A stretch of 64,000 bases of DNA from Rotaria sp. Silwood1 (lineage: Eukaryota; Rotifera; Eurotatoria; Philodinida; Philodinidae), in assembly GCA_905250075.1 (NCBI GenBank), contig CAJNOP010000001.1, forward strand, positions 3,630,514 to 3,694,513. Direction: 5' to 3'. Numbering within the stretch: the first letter of the stretch is position 1; every line of letters starts with the position of its first letter. The position numbers and the translations under genes are program-made. Below the pieces are notes generated by a model, which was not told the DNA's origin, searched no databases, and saw nothing but the letters and a program-made list of their open reading frames with translations. Below, piece by piece: positions 48,832 to 61,480 of the stretch.

Positions 48832-49893
48832 ATGAATATTTGTTTTTTTTTATGTCTCGAACGAGAGATTATAATGAAATATTTGTAAATGAATAAAACG
48901 AAGTGAGATTAGAAAGATAGACATATCTTTTTATTTCATTAGAAGTATTTTTCTATATTCTATTAATCTAATTTCTAACGAAATACGTCTTATAGTACAA
49001 ATTTTATTAAGCAAAAAGGAAACAACATGAGGTTATTAATGATGAAGATGGCATTTTTTTTTCAAAAAAAATGTCATTACAGAATGTACTTAGAGAAATA
49101 GGACAACTTATTACTAATCTTTTACATGAAAAATATAAAGCTAAAAAATGATATACACTAAAAGTGAGGCAGATAGAAAAAATAAAAAATATAAGACGAT
49201 TTTGTTTATTTTCAATAACAGATAATTTTAAAAGATGCCATCAAATAAATATATTGATTTGGTTATTTTGAAATGCATTATATTAATAATTATACAATAA
49301 AGCATAAATCCTTTCAACGCCTTATGTTTTCTTATAAGATAGAAAAAACAAAAAAATATTTATTGTTTTTCGTATCTATGTATATAAATATATATATATA
49401 TATGTCAAGAAAAACAAACATTTATCAACCATTTATCATCATCATCATTATATTTTTTTGTCTCTTTCAATGGCACTAAATTATTCTCATCTGCATCTTA
49501 TTTTCTCCTAAATGATATCGTTTTGTTATCAATATATCTATTTATAAACTCATAAATTTTTCTTTCTTTTAGCTAGATTAAATAACACATGACATTCGGT
49601 TTTTTTTACAATAAACATATGAATAAAAGAAAAGGTCAATGATTATTATCACAAATCGATCTGTGTTTATAAGAACAGCTGATCTTTTAAAGGTTAATGA
49701 TCAATGAGCTCAAAGGTTAGATGAACACAAGTGTCGATTGATTTTTTAACAGCTGTTTGTCTGCTTTCTAATCATTGAATATCTTCGGATTGAAACAAGT
49801 ATGTTTCTTATATACAAAAGAAAGAACGAACAACAGCGAAACAAACAAATAAAAAAAAAAGAAAAGCAAAAACACACACAAACACACAACAGA
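48832..49893. other. Convergent intergenic region, ankyrin gene / calcineurin
   Basis: About 1.06 kb hold presumed 3' UTRs of the facing genes. The region is AT-rich, with an AT dinucleotide run near 49385-49402 and an ATC triplet run near 49435-49448. No gene is supported. Confidence 0.6.
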
Positions 49894-50566
49894 CTACTGC
49901 TTTCTTTCACTGCTACTACTGTCGCCTCGCACAAGATGTTTTAAATAACCAAACGGACCTCCTCCGCCTCCTCCGGCTCCTGTTTGTTCAGTTGATGATA
50001 AATCTGTTTGATTATGATTTGTTTCCGGTGTTCGTTTAAGTAATGCTATTGGATTTGTATTACGTAATGTAAATGATGATTTCTTCTTTACACGTGTTGC
50101 TGATGTAGCTAAAGAAGAATTTGATTGAGTTGGTTGCTGTTGTTGTTGTTGCTGATGAGGATTATTAATTACAGATGATGTTGTTGTAGCTGATGCTGAA
50201 TTAGTTCGAGTTCGTTTTGTTGTATCTGAACTCAAAGATAATTTACGTGGTGTTGGAGATGTATCAATTTTTCCGTATTTTGTTATTGAATCTTCTCTAG
50301 AAGATTTTTTATGCAATACCCATGATCGAAATGAACTAACAGGATTTCTTATTGAAAAACCACCACTTGCTGTTGAATGATTCGAAATATTGGTGGAATG
50401 TTTTTGATGAGATACATGTTTATCATGATGTTTATCAGAATTTATTTGAGTATGTTCAAGATCAGTATATTGATCACCGGTTGAAGATGAGATAGATTTT
50501 TGTTTTGAGTGAAAAAAATCTGTTTTTGATTTTGAAAAAGAAGATTCACATGTTTTGTTTGGAATA
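49894..50566 (-). CDS. Candidate alternative C-terminal exon of calcineurin A
   Basis: An open block of 223 codons plus stop is preceded by a TTTAG acceptor and has no internal start codon near its 5' end, so it looks like a terminal exon. It encodes a Ser/Thr-rich, low-complexity tail with a short poly-Gln run (50136-50154 region), a basic patch (RVKKKSSF) and a Gly-rich stretch near the end. Its acceptor phase fits exactly a GTAATG donor at 51003 that overlaps the calcineurin stop codon. Using both would replace the last Lys and stop with this tail, giving a 778-residue product. The alternative is an exon of an unseen separate gene. Confidence 0.55.
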
Positions 50567-50999
50567 CTAAATATATTTAAAAAAAAACATCCTTAAAATT
50601 TATCTTCATTATTCAATAAAAGACAAAAAGAGCTATAGATAAATATTATTAAGAGTTGTTTGCAATATGAAAGATATTCAAGATCTAAAACTTTCTTTTG
50701 GAAACATCTCTATGAGTATAGATAGTTAAGAAGCGACAAGTCTGTTTTAGACAAAATGTACTTTTTTCTAGAATACTTGGGAAAACTATTGGAAGATCGA
50801 TGTTCGAGTCTTCTGATAAGGATTTTTTTTTGATTTTCTCATTATGTTGTCGTATGATTCAGTGTCTGCTAATGAACGAAAATGAAAGAAGAACTATTCA
50901 GGATGTCTGGGTTTTTAATTTCAAGAAAATGTTATTTTATTCGACAAAAGTAGTTTATTTTTCTATGGTTAGAAAAGAAAAAGAAAAAAAAAGCTTTCA

Positions 51000-52998
51000 T
51001 TACTTATCGATTCCATTGAGAATTTTTTCATCTTCTTTTTGTATTAAAAGAATAGGTGTATGATGTGCCGAGTCGCTTTCATTTGTTATTGATTCTGCTT
51101 GTTCATTATCACTATCAACATTATGTATAATTGGATCATCATTTATTGTTTGATTTCTATTTGTTAAACGTTGTTTTCGTTCAGCATCGGACCATGGTGG
51201 CATACGTTCATTAATTTGATCAAATGTTTTAGCTGTTGAAAATGAAAAATCAGTTGGTACTTTTCGATGTTCTGTGGTATCTCCTTCGTCATCAATAAGT
51301 TCAGTAAGATTTGTTGTGGATGATGCTGGTGATACAGGTGCAAGACCTTTTAAATTTAAAACATTTTCACTAGCTTCACGTAATGATGCATAAACTTTAG
51401 CCATTTTTCCAACAGCTCGTATTTTTGAACGTATAGCATCACGACGAAATTGATTGTCATTATCATTTTGTTGATCATTTGATAAATCCGTTATAAGTTC
51501 TTCTTCACTACATATATTTAATATATTAATTAACATTTCAGTTACTTTTTCGCCAACAAACGGTAATGACCATGTAAAAACATTCATAAAATTTGGTAAC
51601 CAATATGGATGTGGTGAAGCATTAAATTGTCTTATATTAACTATATTTGTATCATATTTAAGTATAGCTGCTTTATTTTGATAAACATCAAGATAATTTG
51701 GTGCAGAAAATATTGTCATTAATGATGGAAAACCACTTTGTGGACATTTACGATACATACGATAGCCAACATCTTGTGCTTCATGTGCACGTATAACAGT
51801 TAATAAACAATTTCGAACAAGAAAATCATTAACAGCTTTAAATGTATAAAAATATGAACAACCACGTGTTGCATTAAATAAATATTTTTCATCATGAGAT
51901 TTTTCATGTCCATAATCTTCAACGGGATCACTCCATAATAAATCACACATTGGACCATATGGCGGTGGTTCTTTAAAACGATCTAATTTTTTAATATCAT
52001 CTAATGTATGAATTTCTGGTGAAAGACCACCTATTGAAATATTTTATATTTTTGTTTTATTTAAGAAAAACAAACTTTTCATTCAAATATAACTTACCAT
52101 GAACACAAAAGAACTGTTTATCTATAAGAGCAGCTAATGGTAAACAATCAAATGCACGCATACATGCATCATAAACTCGTTCTGTATATTTAATTTTACC
52201 TTTAACAATAAAGATTGAAATGTAATTATAAATAAGAAAAACAAGCTTACATTCACTTTTAAAGGTAAAATATTCAGTTAAATGTCGACATTCATGATTT
52301 CCACGAAGTAGAAAAAATGTTGTTGGATAATGAATTTTAAGCGCCCATAAGTAAAGAACACATTCAATGGAAAAATAACCTCGGTCAACATAATCACCCA
52401 TAAATAAATAACGTGTAGTAGCTGGTGGACCTTGATGAAAAGAACAAAGAAAAGAATGAGACAATCTTTTAATATATAAATTATTTTTGACAGTTTAGCG
52501 TTATCCGGAAAAGTAAGAACCTTTGTTTTTTTTTCTTGTTATAATTCGATTGACATAAAGTTAAAAATAGATTACTCACCCCCAACTTCAAGTAATTTCA
52601 TAAGATCATAGAATTGTCCGTGAATATCACCACACACTAAATAGAAGAATTATTGAATAAAAAAAATAAATTCTTTTTCTTTTGTTGACATAATTTTTAC
52701 CAGTTATTGGAGCTTCTAAATCGATTAATGTATTTTCGGAACGTAATAAATGTTCTCCATATTCAATAATCATCAATGCAGCATCTTCTTCAAGACGTCC
52801 TTCAGCAATTAGATGTTCACGAAGACGTTCAAGTCGAGGTTTGCCACCACCAGCTGAAGTATCAAATAAATCAGCAATTGTTAAATGATATGTAGGCGGA
52901 TGTGGAAGACATCGAACATAAGTATTAGCTGTTGATGTTGGTGGAGACGATTCTTTTTTTGTTAATGTTGATGTTGACGTTGTTGTTGTTGATGCCAT
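51000..52998 (-). CDS. PPP3C: Calcineurin (protein phosphatase 2B) catalytic subunit A
   Basis: A calcium/calmodulin-activated Ser/Thr phosphatase of the cytoplasm. Exons 52701-52998, 52580-52636, 52251-52430, 52098-52199 and 51000-52030 give 555 residues. The metal and phosphate-binding motifs [17 protein letters not shown] and RGNHECRHL are complete, as are VHGGLSPE (across a splice), WSDP, IRAHEAQ and FSAPNY. Next come the regulatory-subunit-binding helix region, the calmodulin-binding segment ([20 protein letters not shown]) and the autoinhibitory segment [12 protein letters not shown]. The N-terminus is Thr/Ser-rich before [10 protein letters not shown]. The start at 52998 is the first ATG in frame. 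A downstream same-strand exon could extend the C-terminus (see 49894-50566). Identity is certain; the isoform cannot be assigned. Confidence 0.96.
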
Positions 52999-53649
52999 CA
53001 CTTGTGGCTTATATGTACTGTTACTAGAACTAGCATAACAAAAGAAGGAATGAAACTACGATCGAAGAATGTTTTGACAACTGGTCTCATTCATTAACTA
53101 GATTAAAAAAAAACGAGAAAAGACTGTTACATATCGATTCTGAATAAGGTGATAGATGAAAATCAGCTTATAATACATAATTGCATTTTTCTTTTCTTTT
53201 TTTTCTTTTCCACCTCGTTTGATCTTTCTAATGGGACAGATATGTAGTCGAAGGTTGACATATATCGATGGTACTATCATAAGTAGATGATTTTTTTTAG
53301 ATGTCATCAAACAAAAAAGGAAATGGAAGAAGTCGATGAGAAAAGAATGATCGAGTATGTGTCATTTTTATACAATTGTAAGAGTTCTCTAACTTTCTAT
53401 TAAAACTCTTCTTTTTTTGTCTATACCTTTGTACAACATTGTTTGTAGATATACTCATAGCCATTCATTCATGGAAGACAACAACTTGATATCTATGCAT
53501 TGATATTAATACATCGAACTCGACGCAACAGTAGAAAAAGAGAAAAATTTTCTATGGTAGTTGCTTTGTATATGGAAAATAGACACAATAGGATGTGATA
53601 CGTCTTCGACAACGACGCATAGATGTAAAGAGCTAGAGAAAGAGACAGG

Positions 53650-53672
53650 GAAAGGGAGAGAGAGAGAGAGCA
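53650..53672. repeat. GA-rich simple repeat
   Basis: A run of GGGAGAGAGAGAGAG type lies upstream of calcineurin. It has no coding role. Confidence 0.75.
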
Positions 53673-54295
53673 AGAAACAGACGAGAAGAAAATGCGTAGG
53701 TACAAATTGCGTATGAACAATGAGGACGCACGCGTCGAACACATCTAGAGAAAGAGATTCCTTCTATCGTTGTCTATATCAGATCAGAATTGATTATGAT
53801 CTGGGATGCTGCCATAACGGATACAGAATGCAATAGCCTCTCTTTTCCATATGTTCGCTTTCTTTCTCGTTCCCTCATTCTTTCTGATACACACTGAAGT
53901 TGATCGCCTAAATAGCCCACAAATACGATAGATGAGACCATCAATACTACTATTCTGTTACTTGCATTCGATGAGATTTTTCTTGTTTCTTCGCTTGCTG
54001 AAAATCTATTACATTTTCTTCTTCTTCGTTTTCTTCTTTGATTTTCTTCTCCGCAGTGGTTGTTCCGACTCTACTGTCTGTCTCCCATATTAATAATTAG
54101 TGTTACGCGAGAGAAATGGGTTCTCTCATTTTTTTTCTCTTTTCTTCTGTCTTTTCTTTTTTTTCTTCTCTATACTATTTATACATCTGCACATTGTGCT
54201 GCACATAATTGAGCACGACAGAATAGTAGTAAGCGTGCAAACGCTCGTTCTGCTTGACATAGAAAAATGCTGATGATTCTCTTTTACTCGTTCAT

Positions 54296-54312
54296 ATATA
54301 TATATATATATT
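54296..54312. repeat. AT dinucleotide repeat
   Basis: An uninterrupted (AT)n run in the intergenic region. Similar runs occur near 23463-23478 and 49385-49402. Confidence 0.8.
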
Positions 54313-56847
54313 GCTAAAAATGTTTTCAAGTTAGGACTCCTATTGAATACAACAACAGAAGTTGATTGTCTGAGACATGAGCCTACGCCTATTCGTCTTC
54401 AAGTGTGTTGATCAACCATAGCACTTGCATCATCAAAACAATCAAGAACGTTCACACTTTTTGATAGGAAATAGCGGATCAATGATGATAAAAAAAGCAC
54501 AATGGCATTAAGATGCCTTAAAAATGTATGATGTTAGAAATCTAGGATAGAAAGATAATGATACAAAACCATGTTTTTTTCCAAAATCTGCTTGAGGCAA
54601 TAACTAGTAGAGGGATAAATTAAAGAGATAAAAGAAGCCGAATGATGGTGATGATGATGGTGATGATGTGTGCTTTCGTTCGTAACAAACATACAGGCTA
54701 AAGCAATTACGTCTGATGTCAACACACATATATATCGACGCTTACTTATGCGTCCACACTCGAATGCGAAGAAAAAAGATGTGAGCTACAAATAGATCGA
54801 CCCCTTTTTTTTCTTCTTTATCCTTTTTATTTTGTCACTTATTCCATAATAGAATTCTTGTAAGACTTTTACTCAAGATACCTCTATCATCATAGTTACA
54901 AACAGCTTGACTAAATAATTTTCTTGCTCCATGAAGCACAACTTGTCTTTTTCTGTATACTTTAATGTTCAGATGAGTAAAATATTGAATAAAAGAAAGA
55001 AAAAAAGAAAAGTTTCCCTATATCATCAATAATTATTTACCTTAAAATGAATAAAAAAAATTATTTATAAATGAAGAATATGCCAATGGCAGACTAGATA
55101 TAGTTATATCTGACATTGATGATGACAGATATTTATCTCTAAAAAAAGCTCTCGACGAAAGAATTCAATCATATTGACAAGTAAGATAACAAAAAAAAAG
55201 AAACGTCTTCGTTGTTTTCGTCTTTCTATTGATTGAAATAAGACTCACTCTAATGGAAATAAGATATAACATTATTATTCTATATAAAGAAAGAAGAGAA
55301 AAAAAATCTTTCATATAAAACATGTCTTTCTTTTTAACAGACAAAAACAACAACAATCGCTGAATAAATAAAAAAAAAAAGAAAAAAGAAGACGATGTGC
55401 TAAAGAAAAGCAGAGAGTTCTCTAACATTGCTATGATCATCAATAGAAGTAAAGGAATAAGAGAAAAAACACTTCAGTTGTTAATAATAGGTAAATAACA
55501 AAAGAAATACGGAAGAAGTTTTCGCTTTATTAACTTTCTATCATGTTATTCCAGGTAACTCTTGATAATGTGTTGAATAATAATCATTTGAATTCCTTCT
55601 GCATGATTTATTGTCTAATTGAAATTTGACTTATTCTTTACGGAATTATTCAACAATTGACTAGTAGAATTTGTATAAACTAAAAAACAAAAACAATTTA
55701 TTAAAAGAATTAAGTTAGATTATATTAGAAAAATATTTTCAATAAGAAATTTTAAGAGTTCTTATAATTTCCATATTTAACATTCATAGAAAACGAATAA
55801 TGAATACTTATAAAATAAATTCAAATATTTAAAAGTGAACAATTTATAATAATTAGCAAGTAAATTTCATGGCAACTGGTAGTAAAAGTCTCCGTAGTCT
55901 TTCCTTCTTCCGTTGATGACTCCCCATGCGAACTAGTTTTATAGCAATTAGAGATTGACGAATGAATTTTTCTTTTCTTTTCTTTTCATTCTTGATGAAG
56001 GTATATTCAGTTTTTATTTAAAATTTTTTATACAAAAGCTATTATTGTTGTCAAAGAAAAATCTATGAAAATATATCTAAACTTCATTAATCTTAATTTT
56101 GTTTTTCGAGGTCACAAAGTTAAGGTTTGTTGTTATTATGTATCAACACATCCATAAATGCAATTATGTATTATACAGTTAACGTCTCATGTCTGACAAC
56201 TGACGCCATTCAATGTCATAAACAATGAAGTGACCGATCCGGAAATGAAACATTAAAAGTCTATAAGTTTTAAATGCATAAATTGATTGAAATACATTAT
56301 AGATTGAAAAATACTACTAAAATACAATCAACTACTTTACTATAAAATTAATCTAAGCTTCCAACGTTTTTAACTTTTGTACATGTAACCTTATAATTTC
56401 ATGTTTCTGATACAGTTCTTTGAATTCCTTAATTTAGTAATTAAGGATTCATTAGTCATGAATCTAAATAAATGAACAAATCTTAGAATGTTATTGTATG
56501 AAGAATAATTTTTATGAAGCATTGAATTCCACAAAGAGAAAAGTAGTCTCATCACTATGACAGACAGTTTTATTTATCACAATCTATGATAAGAATCATT
56601 AATAGAAGTTAAGATTTCTGTCATTCACTTTGTTTGCTCATGTTACATACCGTAACATTACGACAATTCATAATTTCTTTTTCATTTATTTACAGTTTAA
56701 AAAACAATGAACGAAATCTTTCAATAAACTATTCGTTTAAACTTGAACCTTTCTTCATATCTGATGACCGATATTCCAAAATGTATAAAACTCTAAATTA
56801 AAGAAAAACGAATCAATGTATTGTTTTTTTTCTATCAATAAAAATTC

Positions 56848-58263
56848 CTATACATACAACATCACAAGAATTGCTATGACACCAATTATTGTGAGACAAA
56901 AATAAACAAGACCTGGATAAAATGTTAATGATATTTGATAAATTTCATTTGTTAATGCACTAATTGCATAATAACCACCTGATTCGAATACACTAGCAAG
57001 TATAAAAACTACAGCATATTCATCGGGTTCAACTAATTTTGTAATACGTGAACGTATTATTGGTACTAATACAGTAAATACACTACCGATACCAACAGCT
57101 AAATAAAGAATCCACTTTTGTTGAGTTGTTGCAAATAAAACAAATTGTACCATGAGAGCTAAACAGCCAAGTGCTGGCAACACCAAATGATCAGTGTGTT
57201 TTGCAAGAAATATTGCAAATGGTATAGTTAATAAAATAGTAGCAGCTGTTTGTACTGAGCTATTTAAACTAACACTAAATGAATCAAAACAAAATGGCAC
57301 ACCATATAAATAAAGATAATACATAGCTAGACTTCCACATATCATAATAATTAAAAGTAGATGAATACTAACTAACATTAATAATGATCTTTGTTTATGT
57401 CCTTGACGTTTAACAAAAAACACTCGGAAGATTTTTGTTATTGCTTTAAATTCACATTTTTTCAATTGTTGAAAGATATTTAAATGCTGAATATTCAAAT
57501 TTGATTCTGGCTGGAGAAAAATACAAAAAACAAAACCACTTAGACTTAATAATAACGTAAATATCATTGATTGAACATATCTTGGATGTTGTAAATATAT
57601 TCCCATTGTAATTAATGGTAAAAGTCGACTAGAAGCAATACAAACGTCTGTAATTATAATACCTGATGTACGTAGTTTTTCATTTGTACAATCAGTTACA
57701 TAAGCAAATGAACTTAAAATAGTTAGAGCTGTTGTTCCGAAAAGACCATCAACCATAGTTGACAGAATAATCCATATATTCGGTAGATCATAATAAGCAA
57801 CAGCTGTTAAAATGAAAAAACGTATACTTTTACCAATAAATGGTAAAGCAATTAAAGGTTTTCGTCCAATTCGATCACAATTAGCACCAAGAAAAATTGA
57901 TGTTAAAATAGCAGGGAGAGTTGCAGCAAGTGATAGAATAACATTTAAACGTGCAGTTGATTCTTGAATTATTTGACTCGGTGACATTGTCGTTGATATA
58001 GGATATTTTGATGTTGTTGTTAATATTGAAGACGTAGAATTATGCGATACTCGACTAGCATTTAAACATAGCTCATGATTATTTTGTGTTGATGAAGAAT
58101 TTAATTCATATAAATTCGTATAACGATATTCAATAAAATCATTTATAATTAAATTATCCATGGCAGCTATCATCATTATTAGAGCTAGAGGTGGTAATAC
58201 ACGCCACCAACGAGGTAGAGTTGGTGGTAATAATGGCTTTTTTACATCACTTTGATCTTCCAT
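56848..58263 (-). CDS. Major facilitator transporter, SLC46-like
   Basis: A single-exon gene of 471 residues. A cytoplasmic N-terminus with acidic and proline residues is followed by TM1 (PLALIMMIAAMDNLIINDFI) and a long Asn/Ser-rich loop with N-glycosylation sequons, the arrangement of SLC46 (folate/haem carrier-like) proteins. TM2 leads into the MFS signature GANCDRIGRKPL at about residue 127. About 12 hydrophobic segments can be traced, with a basic central loop (KIFRVFFVKRQGHKQRS) dividing two halves. The SLC46 family carries folates, bile-acid or peptide-like substrates with protons; which applies here cannot be read. The lack of introns contrasts with its neighbours and could mean retroposition or intron loss. 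Other MFS families remain possible. Confidence 0.8.
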   Translation of the reverse strand: MEDQSDVKKPLLPPTLPRWWRVLPPLALIMMIAAMDNLIINDFIEYRYTNLYELNSSSTQNNHELCLNASRVSHNSTSSILTTTSKYPISTTMSPSQIIQESTARLNVILSLAATLPAILTSIFLGANCDRIGRKPLIALPFIGKSIRFFILTAVAYYDLPNIWIILSTMVDGLFGTTALTILSSFAYVTDCTNEKLRTSGIIITDVCIASSRLLPLITMGIYLQHPRYVQSMIFTLLLSLSGFVFCIFLQPESNLNIQHLNIFQQLKKCEFKAITKIFRVFFVKRQGHKQRSLLMLVSIHLLLIIMICGSLAMYYLYLYGVPFCFDSFSVSLNSSVQTAATILLTIPFAIFLAKHTDHLVLPALGCLALMVQFVLFATTQQKWILYLAVGIGSVFTVLVPIIRSRITKLVEPDEYAVVFILASVFESGGYYAISALTNEIYQISLTFYPGLVYFCLTIIGVIAILVMLYV

Positions 58264-59578
58264 ATTGTTTTTTTTACTAGATTCAAAAAGGCCTATTATA
58301 AACGAAACTTGAAATACATATATATATATAGATAGATAAATATTCTATCACATCATCTTCTAAAGATCTTCAAAAAGAAAAATATAACGAAGATAAGATA
58401 TACTCATCCACGAGACTAAAAGTTCGTACAAAATAGTTATGTCATCATGATAGGTGAAGATATCATGACAATCTAACAATATCTTAATAGATTGGTTGAA
58501 AATCTGTTTACAATAAGTAAGATGATTATTGATTAGGTTTAACAATTTAATAGTAGTTGCCAAGAAGCATATTTTTTTTACGTTGTTATCAAGAAAAAAA
58601 CGTTATTATGGTACGTCAAACCTGAAATTTTGAACTATGAGAAGTTAACTTATGTTTTTTTCACCTCTAGATTTTCTTCATGATGATAATAAAAATATGT
58701 ATGATGAAATCATGGTTGATCATATTGCTATTTTCATGTTTTTCAAATTGAATCTTATTATGTAGTCACAAAAGACATCCAAAAGTAAATCCAATATAGA
58801 AGAAAAACAAACGAATGCATAACTTCTTCAATTAGTTATTTAACTATTGATAGTGTCTTCGATCTATATCCAAGCAATAATAATCAGAATCCAAATTTGT
58901 CCATCAAATTTATTTCAAAGAGATGAATAATACTTGATATTAATCAATAAATGTTGCATGATTAGATCACTTTTTATTGTATTACTTTTTTTTGACCGAT
59001 TCTTTTCTATGGATCACATTCATTTAGTTTTCGTACAATGAACGGCGTATTATTATGATGAATAATACATTATTTAGTAGTGGAATATGTGAATGTTGAT
59101 GTTGTCTTTCAATTAGTGTAATACGTCTATTGACTACACGACATAGTATATCATAGAAAAAAAAATTTTTTTCTCATGTAGATTGTAGTTGAATCAATTC
59201 AATATCATTAGATGCATTCAATAAAGACAGAATATATTCAATATATCATCATTTATTTACTTATACGAAATCTATTTAAAAAAAAAAGTATTTTTATTCA
59301 GACTATAGCAACAATCTATCATAAATTGATTTTTTTATCTCATCTTTTTAAGACAAATATTTTACTTTAAAACAGAACAAAATGATGTTAGTCATTATTC
59401 TAAATTACTTCCTACACGATTAATTTCCTTTTGTTGTGTATTTTCAAATAATCCACTTAATCAAGAAGTTCTTTTCAACTTTATTTTCTTCTAGAATATA
59501 ATATCTGTTTTCATAAAATATCTTTTCAACAAAAAAAAAAGAAACAAAATAACTACAAAACGTTTAACAATAAAAATT
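58264..59578. other. Intergenic region between SLC46-like gene and GOLT1
   Basis: About 1.3 kb of AT-rich sequence with no supported gene. It should include the transporter promoter and the GOLT1 3' UTR. Confidence 0.6.
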
Positions 59579-60152
59579 TCATTTGATATTTCGATGACTA
59601 AGTTCTTGACCAATATTAACAGGTCTAGCTGGATTAGTTGTTACAACATGTTTTTTGGTTGTTGATTTTTTATTGTCAGTACCTTCTAATTTATTAATCA
59701 ATGTTGAAATATATGGTAAAGAAAGTACGAAACCAAAACCCGGAATAGATCGAAGAACTGATATGATAACAGGTATAAATCCACCAAATAGCTTATAAAA
59801 TCCGATTATTTCAAGTATAACACCAACAATTGGCCAACGAAGAAGAAGTAAAGCAATACCAGCAAAAAAACAAGCCGAGCCAGTTAAACGATCTGGTTGA
59901 ACAAAAAATGTTCGTGCTCTACCGATTCCCTAGATGAAAAAAAAAAATAATAATAACAGCATGTTTTTTTTTTATTTTCAAAAATATACTACATACCAAA
60001 AGAAGAATAACACCAACAATAAGAAATATATTACCAAGTGCTAATAAAGCTCGATCAAAAAATAGAGCAAAACCAAGTAAAATAAAAAAAAATGCAAAAC
60101 CAATTAATCCAGCACCCATACGTTGACTATCAGTTAGATCCCAGAAGGCCAT
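59579..60152 (-). CDS. GOLT1: Vesicle transport protein Got1/GOLT1
   Basis: A small four-helix membrane protein of the Golgi/ER that acts in vesicle traffic. Two exons, 59997-60152 and 59579-59929, are joined across a 67-bp intron to 168 residues. The start (MAFWDLTDSQRMGAGLIGFA) matches the family pattern of a short cytosolic lead into TM1. It is followed by FFDRALLALGNIFL, the Arg-rich loop GRARTFFVQPDRLTG, and RWPIVGVILEIIGFYKLFGG. The family is usually about 138 residues, so the Lys/Thr-rich C-terminal tail is about 30 residues longer. An in-frame ATG at 60173 is the alternative start and would add seven residues. It is divergently arranged with the CREB3-like gene. Confidence 0.93.
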
Positions 60153-61480
60153 GATATGAGAATATAAAGGCAAAAAAAAAATCTAAACAAAAACAGATCA
60201 CATTGAATATAAAGGTTATGTTTATTTAAAACACATTGTCTATGACAAGTATGAACGGGTCACGTTCAACCAACGCAATGAAAGTGAGCTTAATCAAACA
60301 GATTCAATCGTGCAATCTAAAGAACGATCATACAATAAGCATACATATACAATGAAAATAGGTACATCGTTTTTTCTTGTTTTTCTTTTAAAAAAAGAGC
60401 TAATTTTTTAAGGTTTTTTTTTATTAAATTGCGTAGTCTATGTTTTTTTTTTGTTGATAGTCGCAATGTGTCGCTTTTGTGCATTCATTTTATAAATCAT
60501 GTCGCCATTCGTTTATCAGGGACGTTTTTTTTCTACTTATTACTCGGTAGTACTTTTTTTTTTCGTCAGGCTTTTTCTTTTCTTTGTTTTTCGTGTTTAC
60601 TAGTAATACTAAGAAGAAAAACCGAAAAATATTAAAATAATATTATTCTGTTGATACGTGGATGATACAGGTAAAATAGCCTTCGATTGAGATAAGTTAG
60701 TAGAGTGATTTAATGAAATTTTTTCTTGGTCAATGGTTTAGAGTTTTATTTCATCATAAATACAAGACAAATTTGAGTCACTCTGTATTCCTTTTGAGTA
60801 ACAGCTAACGTGGCAGGACAAAAAAAAGAAACCCGCATATTTAAAAAAAAACCATCATCACTTGATGACGTCTTATACATTCGCCTGCCGACACTAGCTG
60901 CAGCTGTTTCTTTTCTTCATCTAAAACGGTAAGCACTTCGTCTCAAAATAAAAAAATAACAACAAGAAAAAATATTATCAATTCTTTGTTGCTATGAAAA
61001 AACGTATACATTCTACGTAAAATAAAACCGATAGTCACCCGTAATGAAGGTTATCTGAAGTTCGTAAATCAAAATCATAAGTTAGAATCACTGAGCGCGT
61101 CACAGATGCGTTTTTTTTTTCTTATCATTGTTGATATGACAATAAGCTTCCTCAAGGACATTATTTTTCTTTATAACAGAACGATAGTATTGGGCATTAA
61201 ACAATAAATTACAGAAAACGAGAAAAAAAAAGTGACTGCAATAACGATGATTTTTTTTGTGATTTTTTTCCTGGGAATAGTATGACAAATGAAAGAAAAT
61301 TTCCCCATGTTGATATTTATATTTATCTTCGTTTATCTATCGAGCGTCCTCTCGGTTTATTCCTATTGGATGAACAAAACTTGTTTTTCATGAGTCATAG
61401 AGGAATAGAAATAAAAAACACGGAAGTTCTTTGTATACCAATATTTCCCTTGTTCCTCTTTTAGGGAATAGAACTTTAAA
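60153..61480. promoter_or_regulatory. Divergent intergenic region, GOLT1 / CREB3-like, with CRE-like site
   Basis: A 1.3-kb head-to-head region. A less AT-rich patch at about 60860-60930 contains TGACGTC (60866-60872), the core bound by CREB/ATF proteins, and CAGCTG (60900-60905, an E-box). A T-rich tract and AG ending at 61464, 16 bases before the CREB3-like ATG, suggest a splice acceptor in the 5' UTR. Regulatory function is inferred only. Confidence 0.35.

Larger units (their letters stand above)
52999..56847. other. Intergenic region upstream of calcineurin
   Basis: About 3.8 kb contain no supported gene. There is a GA-rich microsatellite at 53650-53672, an AT dinucleotide run at 54296-54312 and a GGTGAT-type run at 54643-54670. 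The proximal part should hold the calcineurin promoter and 5' UTR; two AG acceptor-like sites lie within 40 bp upstream of its ATG. Confidence 0.55.

Noticed and set aside
61030..61056. Minus-strand CCTTCATTACGGGTGAC resembling a piggyBac end
   Set aside because: Too short, no TTAA directly next to it and no partner end found.
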